Source: Treponema sp.
GTDB lineage: Bacteria > Spirochaetota > Spirochaetia > Treponematales > Treponemataceae
Length of the DNA: 11,493 nucleotides
Assembly: GCA_021442965.1 (NCBI GenBank)
Contig: JABUUX010000021.1
Span: 1-11,493, forward strand
Direction of reading: 5' to 3'
Part shown: in pieces, positions 1-7,194 of the stretch
How the letters are laid out: every line of letters begins with the position of its first letter
How positions within the stretch are numbered: position 1 is the stretch's first letter
Notes under the pieces: model-generated
What the model was told of the DNA's origin: nothing
What the model saw: only the letters and a program-made list of their open reading frames with translations
Databases searched by the model: none
Translations under genes and position numbers: made by a program

Positions 1-192
1 GCAGTTTATGCCGATAATCAGATAAAGATAGAAAAAGGTGTATCCGATGGCATAACATCTTCCAACGTTCACGAAATTTCAGGTGAAGAGAGGGTTTCTG
101 AAATTGCCAGAATGCTTTCTGGCGATGCAGATGCAAAGCAGAGTATTGAGCATGCCCGATCTCTTCTAATGAAGTACAGTGGAGGCAATTAA
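1..192 (+). CDS. recN: DNA repair protein RecN, C-terminal fragment (5' end outside window)
   Basis: The reading frame is open from the first base and ends at TAA 190-192, giving the last 63 residues of a protein that starts upstream. The tail contains GEERVSEIARMLSG followed by a helix with EHARSLL, which matches the conserved C-terminal end of RecN (pattern ERxxEIARMLSG...ALxHAxxLL). RecN is an SMC-like ATPase of the cytoplasm that acts early in recombinational repair of double-strand breaks. Only part of the ATPase head is visible here, so catalytic motifs cannot be checked. The GGAGG near the stop codon doubles as the ribosome binding site of the next gene, so the two are translationally linked. 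The assignment rests on the short tail motif but that motif is quite distinctive. Confidence 0.82.
   Translation, partial: AVYADNQIKIEKGVSDGITSSNVHEISGEERVSEIARMLSGDADAKQSIEHARSLLMKYSGGN
181..185 (+). promoter_or_regulatory. Ribosome binding site GGAGG inside the recN 3' end
   Basis: A perfect GGAGG lies 6 nt before the ATG at 192 and inside the last codons of recN. It fixes the start of the downstream gene and implies co-translation with recN. Confidence 0.8.
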
Positions 193-995
193 TGGCAAAG
201 ATTTCCGAGCAGACACGTTTACAGTTTAAAGATGCAATTCGTCCTTACGATGAAAAAATTACTGCAACACTGGAAAAAGAAAAGACTATTTTAAATACTA
301 TTCATCCGGGAGATATTGGTTCTGAATATAAAAAGATATCTCTGTGCGAAGATATGATTTACATTGCAACTTTATATATGGCAAAAAACAGTCTTTCTTT
401 AAAACTTATGGAAGTAAAGAATAATGATGCTCTCAATGATGCCAGAAAAATTCTTTACAAAGCTATTATTTATTTGGAAGAAGTGGTAACCGGCAATATT
501 GATGTTCCGTATGCAGATTTATCTCCATATCATGAAAATATTAAAAACTCTACTTTGGTTCAGCGCTATACTTTGATCAGGAAACTTGGTCTTGCAATTC
601 GTCTTGTAAGAGATGCGTTTGGAGATAACAGTAAGTGGAAGTGGTCTTTTGTTGAACTTGACGGCCGTTTTGCAACTGTTGCAAAAAATCTTATAGATAC
701 AAAAGAAGCTGCTAAGGTTTATTTTGATCCCCGTGCAAAAGATTATGAAACGACTGTGCTTTATATACGGCTTATTATTAAACTTTTGGAACAGAGTGCA
801 ACCAGTTATCGTGATAAATATGAACTTTCAACACGACGAATTGATGATATGAGAAATGGAATTAAATATCTTCTGGCTTTGCATCGCTTAAATATTGTCC
901 TTGGGCAGTCTGGAGCTGCGGAAGAGGTAAAAAAGAAAGCTGTTGTTTGGAAAGATAAAATGGATGCCGATCAGAAATCCGGTTCTTCAAACTAA
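192..995 (+). CDS. Conserved-looking helical cytoplasmic protein of unknown function, downstream of recN
   Basis: This 267-residue protein is not recognised. The ATG at 192 shares one base with the recN stop (TAATG) and is preceded by GGAGG at 181-185, so the start is secure and the gene is co-transcribed with recN. There is no signal peptide, membrane segment or obvious catalytic motif. The sequence reads as mainly alpha-helical, with long amphipathic stretches around residues 47-97 and 118-142 and again at 185-255, and a charged lysine/aspartate-rich tail ending in GSSN. That would suit a helical-bundle or scaffold protein, but this is inference. Codon use looks like the neighbours, with no sign of transfer. 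The HD-domain gene follows after 30 nt. Possible links to DNA repair or nucleotide metabolism come only from position. Confidence 0.85.
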   Translation: MAKISEQTRLQFKDAIRPYDEKITATLEKEKTILNTIHPGDIGSEYKKISLCEDMIYIATLYMAKNSLSLKLMEVKNNDALNDARKILYKAIIYLEEVVTGNIDVPYADLSPYHENIKNSTLVQRYTLIRKLGLAIRLVRDAFGDNSKWKWSFVELDGRFATVAKNLIDTKEAAKVYFDPRAKDYETTVLYIRLIIKLLEQSATSYRDKYELSTRRIDDMRNGIKYLLALHRLNIVLGQSGAAEEVKKKAVVWKDKMDADQKSGSSN

Positions 996-1025
996 ATTAT
1001 TTTTTATATCTTTGAGTAATTAATT

Positions 1026-2246
1026 ATGAATAAAAATCTGGCATTGAAAATATTTGAAGGTTTTTCTATACAAAGATGGAACGATTTGGTACGTCCTTTT
1101 GATATGGTAGAAATGGATAAAGCCGGCGAGAAGATGGTTCTTGCATATATAATCGGGAAGTTTGAAGAAAATAAAGGACGATATGTAGACTGGAAATGGA
1201 TAATTTACGCTTCTCTTTTTGATCTTTTAAAAAAGATTGCACTTTGTGACATTAAAGCACCCGTTCAGCAGATGCTAAAAAAAGAATATCCTGCAGAGTT
1301 TATGCGGCTTAATGAATGGGTTTTGAATCAATATAAAACTATACTTGAAGATGACGAACTTTTTTCTAATTTTACAATTTATATAGGGCAAAAAGCAGGT
1401 TCTATTCCACTTCCGGAAGAAAAGCAGCTTTCTATGAAGATTTATCAGGCGGCACACAAGTTTTCTACAATGAGAGAACTTGAAATGCTTTTAATGGTAA
1501 ATGAAAAAGTCAGAACGTCAAAAATTGAAACTGAACTTAAGGCTGATCTTCAAAGTTCTTTAGATTTGGAAGGCGTTCAGATGCTTATTACACATCAGAA
1601 GGCATTTGATTTTCTTTTAAAAATCGAACAGCTTAGATTTCAGACTCGGTGGAATCAGACTCCTAGGGTTCCGGCTACTTCTGTACTGGGACACAGTTAT
1701 TTTGTTGCTGTAATGACGCTTCTTTTAGGTCGTGAAATAAATGTAAAAATGTGCGACCGTCGTGTTATCAATAATTTTTTCAGTGCTTTATTTCATGATC
1801 TTCCTGAAGCTGTAACACGGGATATTATTTCTCCTGTAAAACAAGCTACAGATGATCTTCCTTTCATAGTTAAAAAAATTGAAGATGAAATTGTTAATAA
1901 AGAACTGGTTCCGCTTATGGAACCCTTCTTTAAGGATGAATTAATTTTTTACACAAGTGATGAATTTTCTGATCGTGTTTTGTGTAAAAATGGTGTTATG
2001 GTAAAAGTCTCTTTTGAGGATTTGAATACAAAGTATAATTCTGATGATTTTAATCCTGTTGATGGACGACTTGTTCGTGTTTCAGATCATTTATCGGCTC
2101 TTATGGAAGCTGATATTTCAATCAGGCATGGCATTACTTCAGAACATCTTCAGTCTGGACGGGAAGGTATGCTGCATCTTTATAAAGACGATGAGATAAT
2201 TTCCGGAATAAATGTAAATAAGCTTTTTCAAACTATCTGTAAATAA
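1026..2246 (+). CDS. HD-domain phosphohydrolase, YfbR-like C-terminal domain with a degenerate N-terminal HD copy
   Basis: The 406-residue cytoplasmic protein has a C-terminal domain (about 196-370) that matches the YfbR/HD family of metal-dependent 5'-nucleotidases. It has R208-W209, H223 in GHS, H257-D258 in the HD motif, E261 at the position of the catalytic glutamate, the D-I-x-x-P-V-K segment at 266-272, and D354 in SDHLSALMEA. E. coli YfbR (about 200 aa) removes phosphate from deoxynucleoside monophosphates, so a similar reaction is likely but the substrate is not proven. The first ~160 residues seem to be a second, decayed copy: R17-W18 and the D75-I-x-x-P-V-x-Q segment remain, but the metal ligands read K32, F65, D66 and H144. 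YfbR enzymes work as dimers, so the dead copy may act as a pseudo-subunit. The ribosome binding site is weak (GAG at 1014-1016). A 104-nt gap separates it from prfB. Confidence 0.82.
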   Translation: MNKNLALKIFEGFSIQRWNDLVRPFDMVEMDKAGEKMVLAYIIGKFEENKGRYVDWKWIIYASLFDLLKKIALCDIKAPVQQMLKKEYPAEFMRLNEWVLNQYKTILEDDELFSNFTIYIGQKAGSIPLPEEKQLSMKIYQAAHKFSTMRELEMLLMVNEKVRTSKIETELKADLQSSLDLEGVQMLITHQKAFDFLLKIEQLRFQTRWNQTPRVPATSVLGHSYFVAVMTLLLGREINVKMCDRRVINNFFSALFHDLPEAVTRDIISPVKQATDDLPFIVKKIEDEIVNKELVPLMEPFFKDELIFYTSDEFSDRVLCKNGVMVKVSFEDLNTKYNSDDFNPVDGRLVRVSDHLSALMEADISIRHGITSEHLQSGREGMLHLYKDDEIISGINVNKLFQTICK

Positions 2247-2334
2247 ATTTAGTATAGATATCTTTCTTTAATCTCTTAAATTCTTTAACGTGCAATTCTT
2301 TCTGTGCTCTATGGAGTTTTGTGCATTTTTAAAC

Positions 2335-2340
2335 TATAAT
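2335..2340 (+). promoter_or_regulatory. Possible -10 box (TATAAT) of the prfB operon
   Basis: A consensus TATAAT ends 10 nt before the prfB start codon. The -35 region at 17 nt spacing (2312-2317, TGGAGT) is a poor match, so the promoter is uncertain. If it is used, transcription would begin around 2346-2348 and the prfB mRNA would be almost leaderless. The rest of the 2247-2350 gap is AT-rich, with no hairpin-plus-T-run terminator for the preceding gene. Confidence 0.4.
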
Positions 2341-2350
2341 TAACAATGTT

Positions 2351-3485
2351 ATGTTAGAAGAAATCCGTATACCAATTGAAGAATTAAAAGCTGAAATCCT
2401 GAATGTTTGGGGGCGTCTTTGACTCAAAAGCCATTGACAAATCCATAGAAGAAAAAAATAAACTTACAGAAGCTCCTGATTTTTGGGACGATCATACCAA
2501 AGCTGAAAAAGTTATGGCACAGATTCGAAAATTAAAGTCTCGTGTTGAACCATGGAGAAAACTGCTTTCTGATATTGATGATATGGAAGCTATGTATGAA
2601 CTTGCTTCTGAATCTGGCGATGAAGCAGATGAAAAAGAAGTTCAGACTATGTATGAATCAGCAAAGACTGAATTTGAAAAGCTTAATATCTTGAATCTTC
2701 TTTCAGACGAAGTAGATCAGAATGATGCATTTATAACAATTCATGCGGGTGCGGGTGGAACAGAAGCCTGCGACTGGGCTTTTATGCTTTCCAGAATGTA
2801 TACAAGGTGGGCAGAAAGACACAATTACAAACTTGAAGTTGTAGATGAACTGGAAGCTGAAGGTGGAATAAAATCTATTACATTCCAGATTTCGGGTGAT
2901 TATGTATACGGCTATTTAAAAGGTGAATCAGGTATTCATCGCCTTGTAAGAATAAGTCCTTTTGATGCAAACGCCAGAAGACATACTTCTTTTGCTTCTG
3001 TTTATGTATTTCCTGTTTTGGATGATTCTATTGAAGTGGACATTAATCCAGCGGACCTTCGAATTGATACTTATCGTGCAGGTGGTAAAGGCGGTCAGCA
3101 TGTAAATAAGACTGACTCTGCAGTACGTTTTACGCATATTCCTACTGGAATTGTTGTTGCCTGTCAGAGTGAAAGATCTCAAATTATGAACCGCCAGACT
3201 TGTATGAGTATTCTCCGTTCAAAATTGTATGAATATTACAAGGCAGAAAAAGATAAAGAAAATGAAAAGTTTGCTTCTGAAAAAAAAGACAATTCATTTG
3301 GAAGTCAGATACGTTCTTATGTTTTTTGTCCTTACACAATGGTAAAAGATCATCGTACAAAATTTTCTGTTGGAAATGTTCAGAATGTAATGGATGGAGA
3401 TCTTGATGAATTTATGAACGCTTATCTAGTTGCAAAATGGAAAGGACTTCCAATGGATGGTTCTGGCGACGATGAAGAAATGTAA
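2351..3485 (+). CDS. prfB: Peptide chain release factor 2 (RF2), expressed by programmed +1 frameshift: join(2351..2419, 2421..3485)
   Basis: RF2 recognises UAA and UGA stop codons and triggers release of the finished peptide. The zero frame starts at ATG 2351 (MLEEIRIPIEELK...) and gives 23 residues, ending at an in-frame TGA (2420-2422). Skipping T2420 joins it to the main frame from GAC 2421, giving 377 residues, close to E. coli RF2 (365). After joining, the stop-codon-reading tripeptide SPF is at 202-204 and the catalytic GGQ at 247-249, near the E. coli positions; SPF separates RF2 from RF1. A stop at 2330-2332 prevents any earlier start in the zero frame, and no Shine-Dalgarno sequence precedes 2351. 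An apparent ATG at 2403 is not the real start: it lies inside the frameshift signal and would remove the conserved N-terminus. This is the first gene of the operon; its end overlaps the next gene by 14 nt. Confidence 0.96.
2409..2423 (+). promoter_or_regulatory. prfB programmed +1 frameshift signal (GGGGG-CGT-CTT-TGA-C)
   Basis: The run GGGGG (2409-2413) acts as the internal Shine-Dalgarno-like element, three bases before the slippery CTT (2417-2419), followed by TGA (2420-2422) and C2423. This is the same layout as the E. coli prfB shift site, including the poor termination context UGA-C. In the known mechanism, scarce RF2 makes the ribosome pause at UGA and slip +1, so that full RF2 is made; abundant RF2 terminates translation after 23 residues. 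This gives negative feedback on RF2 level. Confidence 0.96.
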
Positions 3486-5235
3486 TTTTTTTCCAAAGAT
3501 TTTCTTTTTTTTCTCTTTATTGTTTTTAAGTTTTTTTTCTTATGCAGAGACAGAAAAATCCTGGACTATTGCAGCACAAAAATTTAATTTAAAATCTTCA
3601 AATATTACTGCAGTAGAAAATGCATTGACAGAAATGATTCCGCGACAGATTTTATCAAATTTGAGCGGATCTTCGATAAGAACAATTTCTGCAGATGAAG
3701 AATATGAGCGTGAAAGTTATAAATTAAAGAATGAACGAATTTCATTGTTTCTTCAACTTGATGCGGCTGTAAAAACTAGAGACAGCATATTTCTCCAGAA
3801 TTATTCTGAAAAAACTTTGGCTTTAAAATTAAAAGATGAAGAAAAAAAAATACAGGAAATAAAAAACAAGATTAATGAGAATTTAAATAAATGTAATCAG
3901 GCTGAAGAAAAAAGATTAAAGTCAGTTTCTAAAAATACTGACAGTAAAGAGCTTTCAGAAGGTCAGAAATTTATAAATTTATTTAAGGGCTTTCTCAATA
4001 CAGACTCAGATGAATTGAAAAATGAAAAAGTGGTTCTGTATACAAACAGCAGTTCAGGTTTATTTGAGCCTTCAGAAAGTGCAGCAACAAAAGGGACATC
4101 AAGTCATATTTTTCAAAAAGAACTTTTAGGCTCAGGAATCAATTCTCTTTTAAAAGGTGATATTTATATAATTGGAGACTTTCTTTCTGTAACAGCAGAG
4201 CTTCTGGTTTATCCTGGTGCTAAGAGTAGTGGAGTTGTTACAGAAATAGGAAATATTTCAGATATAGATTATATTTCATCTTCTATAGCAAATTCTTTAG
4301 CTCCACTGATTTCATCTTCGCTTCCTGTAGAAATAATGGTTTTAGTTGAACCCGAAGAAGCTCAAAAACAAGTTACTTTTTCAATTGACGATAATGTTTA
4401 TAAATCTGTATCGGAAAAATTTATTGTGGATTCTGGCGTTCATACAATTCGTCTTAGTTCCCCAGGCTATAAAGACTGCATTACTTCTTATTTTTTTGAT
4501 GGAAACGGGAAATACATTATTCAAGTAGAAATGAAAGAAGCTGTAAAAACTGTTGTAAATCTTAGGGCTGTAAAACAACTTAACGGGCAGCTTTTTGCAA
4601 ATGGTGAACTTGCAGCAACTCTTACCGATGAAAATAATATAGCAGAGATAAAAATTAATGATTCTAAAATTTTCGGGCAGTTTATTTCTTCGGAAGGCGG
4701 TTCCGGTTTTTTTTATATTCCTGAAAAATTAATTATAGAGGAAAATAATCTTACTATAAAACCAAAAACATATAACAGGGGAGAATACATAGATTTGCGG
4801 CGTAAAGTAATGTATGTGTCTTACAGTGCTTTTCTGGTAAGTGTTCTGGCTACAATGTTTACTGCTGGTAATTTTTCTAACTATTCTACAGCTTATACTC
4901 AATATCCGAATGCTCAGAGAACTTTATATGATGAAACAAAGGCGTGGAAAGATGCTGCAAATATTTCTATAGGAATTACTATTGGAACCGGAGTGTTTTT
5001 TGGTTATGAACTTGTTCGGTATTTTATTGCAGCGGATTCTGTTCTTCCTGTAAAAGCAAAACAGGATAAATCTGTAAAAAATCTTGATACTATATCAGAA
5101 AAAGAAAATTTAGAAAAGGACGATTTTTCTGTACAGGACGAAACTGAAAAAAACGAAACTGATGAAATAAATGAAAATGAATTGATTAGTGGAGAACTAA
5201 ATATTGGTTCAGAAGTTTTAAAAGAGGAGCAGTAA
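3472..5235 (+). CDS. Exported membrane protein of unknown function with CsgG-like and PEGA-like regions
   Basis: The start at 3472 is preferred over an earlier in-frame ATG at 3430 because it begins a clean signal peptide (MKKCNFFPK, then a Phe/Leu core, cleavage likely after SYA at residue 25). A weak GGATGG at 3455-3460 precedes it. The product is 587 residues and starts inside prfB, overlapping by 14 nt. The order seen is: signal peptide; an N-terminal helical region with a charged coiled-coil-like stretch at about 75-155; a region at about 185-282 that resembles the CsgG/TolB-N-type fold (LLKGDIYIIGDFL, then VTEIGNISDID); a PEGA-like beta segment at about 286-355 with HTIRLSSPGYKD; two hydrophobic segments at about 446-466 and 497-519; and an acidic Glu/Asn-rich tail with no aromatic C-terminal residue. 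A periplasmic, inner-membrane-anchored envelope role is inferred. Function is unknown and the domain calls are by eye. Confidence 0.85.
   Translation: MKKCNFFPKIFFFFSLLFLSFFSYAETEKSWTIAAQKFNLKSSNITAVENALTEMIPRQILSNLSGSSIRTISADEEYERESYKLKNERISLFLQLDAAVKTRDSIFLQNYSEKTLALKLKDEEKKIQEIKNKINENLNKCNQAEEKRLKSVSKNTDSKELSEGQKFINLFKGFLNTDSDELKNEKVVLYTNSSSGLFEPSESAATKGTSSHIFQKELLGSGINSLLKGDIYIIGDFLSVTAELLVYPGAKSSGVVTEIGNISDIDYISSSIANSLAPLISSSLPVEIMVLVEPEEAQKQVTFSIDDNVYKSVSEKFIVDSGVHTIRLSSPGYKDCITSYFFDGNGKYIIQVEMKEAVKTVVNLRAVKQLNGQLFANGELAATLTDENNIAEIKINDSKIFGQFISSEGGSGFFYIPEKLIIEENNLTIKPKTYNRGEYIDLRRKVMYVSYSAFLVSVLATMFTAGNFSNYSTAYTQYPNAQRTLYDETKAWKDAANISIGITIGTGVFFGYELVRYFIAADSVLPVKAKQDKSVKNLDTISEKENLEKDDFSVQDETEKNETDEINENELISGELNIGSEVLKEEQ
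5224..5229 (+). promoter_or_regulatory. Ribosome binding site GAGGAG of ftsY
   Basis: A strong GAGGAG lies in the last codons of the preceding gene, 10 nt before the ftsY ATG at 5240. It supports that start and tight coupling across a 4-nt gap. Confidence 0.7.
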
Positions 5236-5239
5236 ATTT

Positions 5240-6103
5240 ATGGGACTTGGAGAAAAACTAAAATCACTTTTTGGGAAAAAATCTGTTGATGAAGAATTTT
5301 TTGAAGATTTGACTGATCTTCTTGTTGAAAGTGATATAGGTGCAAAAGCGTCTTATGAAATAGCTGATGAACTTGAAAATATTTGCAAAAAAGAAAAAAT
5401 ATCTGATCAGGATAGAATTGCAGAAGAATTGAAAAAAATACTTATTTCAAATGTAAAACAGACTTCGCTGGAAATTATTCCTGATAAAGTAAATGTTTGG
5501 ATGGTTCTGGGAGTAAACGGTGCCGGAAAAACTACAAGTGTCGCAAAACTTGCTAATTATTTTAAGAAAAACGGTGTTGAAAATCTTGTTCTGGCTTCCA
5601 GTGATACCTTTAGAGCAGCGGCAATTGAGCAGCTGAATTATCATGGGGAGCGTGTTGGAGTTCGTGTTGTTAGTCATCAGCATGGAAGTGATCCTTCCGC
5701 AGTTGTTTTTGATGCTTGTGATGCAGTTCGTTCAAAAGGACCAGGCCTTGTTATTGCAGATACTGCAGGACGGCTTCATAACAAAGAAAATCTTGTAAAA
5801 GAGCTTCAAAAAATTGACAGAATTTGCCGTCAAAAAGCTGATGAAGGATGTTATAAAAAAATAATTGTATTGGATTGTACCACCGGACAGAATGCTTTCC
5901 GTCAGGCAGAAGTATTTAATGAAGCTGTTGATGTTGATGCAATTATTCTTACAAAATATGATTCAACCGCAAAAGGTGGAGTGGCGGTGACGATTGGACG
6001 CGAACTTAATATTCCTGTAGCGTTTATATGCACGGGTGAACATTATGACGATATTTCTATATTTGATGCAGAAAAATATGTTTCTGATTTGGTAAAGAAC
6101 TGA
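5240..6103 (+). CDS. ftsY: Signal recognition particle receptor FtsY
   Basis: FtsY is the membrane-associated SRP GTPase that receives ribosome-nascent-chain complexes from Ffh/4.5S RNA and passes them to the Sec translocon. The 287-residue protein has a short NG core only: N domain at about 1-80, G1 P-loop GVNGAGKTT at 91-99, DTFRAAA at 122-128, DTAGR at 174-178, TTGQNA at 214-219, G4 TKYD at 238-241 followed by STAKGG, and the closing GEHYDD plus FDAEKYV near 267-281. The acidic A domain of E. coli FtsY is absent, as in many bacteria; the N-terminal amphipathic MGLGEKLKSLFGKK could serve membrane binding. Unusual residues are Tyr in G4 (usual TKLD), Cys at 213 (LDCTTGQ; usual LDATTGQ) and HY in place of the usual GI of GEGIDDL. 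Its TGA stop shares a base with the next ATG (TGATG). Confidence 0.96.
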   Translation: MGLGEKLKSLFGKKSVDEEFFEDLTDLLVESDIGAKASYEIADELENICKKEKISDQDRIAEELKKILISNVKQTSLEIIPDKVNVWMVLGVNGAGKTTSVAKLANYFKKNGVENLVLASSDTFRAAAIEQLNYHGERVGVRVVSHQHGSDPSAVVFDACDAVRSKGPGLVIADTAGRLHNKENLVKELQKIDRICRQKADEGCYKKIIVLDCTTGQNAFRQAEVFNEAVDVDAIILTKYDSTAKGGVAVTIGRELNIPVAFICTGEHYDDISIFDAEKYVSDLVKN

Positions 6104-7194
6104 TGTTTATTAAATATAGAAGTTTGTTTATTTTACTGATTTTCTCAATTTTATTTTGTGCAGCTTCCTGTAAAAAAAATAAAACAGAATCTAAGTCTTT
6201 AGAAGATAAAAAATCCTCTGAAAGTGTAAATACTATTGCTTCTCCAATAAATTTATTGACCGGTAAAACAGAAAATTCTAATCTTGACGATAATCCTTTT
6301 ACAGAAGAGACTGAAACAGAAAATTCAACTACGGAAGATAAAAATCAATTTGGAAAATTTTTGGAAGAAGACTTTTCTGAATTAGATTTTGAGCCTCCGT
6401 TTTTATCCAATGAAAATTCAGAACAAAAAGACATATTTGAAGCTTTAAGTTCAGATATTAATGAAACTGTAGAAAAAAGACTTGTAGATTCAAATTCACG
6501 TCTTATGCAGTTTTCATTTGGTGATGAGTTATTTATTCCGGAAGATAAAAAAGGACAGACAGTGCTTATCGATGCTGCCGGAAATAAAGCTGTAAGATCT
6601 TATTACGATTCATCTTTTAAACTTATTAAAAAAGAAATATGGTCTGTTCCTGATGTAAAGAATGCCTCTGTTTTAAGATATGAAACTTATAAATATGTGG
6701 ATGACATACCGTTTGAAAAATCTGTTTTTTTACCGGAAAAAAAAATTATTACCCGTTACAATGAAAAGGCTCTTCCCCTAAGAACTGATGTTTATGGTAT
6801 TTATTCAAAAAGTGAATCTAGTGATAATAAGGAATTGGAAGAAGAATATAGGATTTCATCTTCTGATTGGAAGTATGACAGTTCAGACAGAATAATTTCA
6901 GAAACTAACAGAAGTTGGGAATATAGAAACGAAGATTACTCAAAACCTTATTCAGTAAGTATTAAAAAACAGGAATATAAATATCACGATGATAATGATA
7001 TGCCGCCTGATTATTTGTATTATGAAGGCGGAAAATTAAGAATGAAAACTGTCTACAGCAAAAATAATGAATGGAAGTCTGACATGTTTTTTGATTCAGG
7101 TTATACTGTTTCAAGTATTTATAAAAATGGACAGAAAATGCAGGATGTTTATTCCTTGAATGGACAGATAATTCGGACTGTAAATTATGATTGA
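6103..7194 (+). CDS. Predicted lipoprotein of unknown function, Glu/Ser-rich linker plus beta-rich C-terminal region
   Basis: The 363-residue protein has a Lys/Arg start, a hydrophobic core (residues 7-19) and a signal-peptidase-II site AASC with C23 as the lipidated residue. The -3 position is Ala rather than Leu, which fits the relaxed spirochaetal lipobox. After C23 comes a low-complexity Lys/Glu/Ser/Asn/Thr segment to about residue 130, probably a flexible tether. The remainder is rich in Tyr and alternating polar residues with short beta-like units, for example YYEGGKLRMKTVY, then SGYTVSSIYKNGQK and YSLNGQIIRTV at 306-360. These resemble YD/MORN-like (YwqK-type) repeats. The family is not recognised. 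It starts within the ftsY stop codon and its end overlaps the first Lol-type permease gene by 8 nt, so it could be a substrate or partner of that transporter; this is inference from position only. Confidence 0.85.
   Translation: MFIKYRSLFILLIFSILFCAASCKKNKTESKSLEDKKSSESVNTIASPINLLTGKTENSNLDDNPFTEETETENSTTEDKNQFGKFLEEDFSELDFEPPFLSNENSEQKDIFEALSSDINETVEKRLVDSNSRLMQFSFGDELFIPEDKKGQTVLIDAAGNKAVRSYYDSSFKLIKKEIWSVPDVKNASVLRYETYKYVDDIPFEKSVFLPEKKIITRYNEKALPLRTDVYGIYSKSESSDNKELEEEYRISSSDWKYDSSDRIISETNRSWEYRNEDYSKPYSVSIKKQEYKYHDDNDMPPDYLYYEGGKLRMKTVYSKNNEWKSDMFFDSGYTVSSIYKNGQKMQDVYSLNGQIIRTVNYD

Noticed and set aside
2247..2334. Terminator or riboswitch between the HD gene and prfB
   Set aside because: The gap is AT-rich with only the short palindrome AGATATCT; no stable stem with a T-run and no known riboswitch motif can be seen.
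3430..3471. Upstream in-frame ATG extension of the CsgG/PEGA-like gene
   Set aside because: It would put 14 non-signal residues before a clear signal peptide and deepen the overlap with prfB; ATG 3472 begins MKKC with the expected hydrophobic core.
2403..3485. prfB starting at ATG 2403 as a complete gene
   Set aside because: This ATG is out of frame with the conserved N-terminus and lies inside the frameshift signal; RF2 needs the first 23 codons from 2351 and the joined length fits the family.
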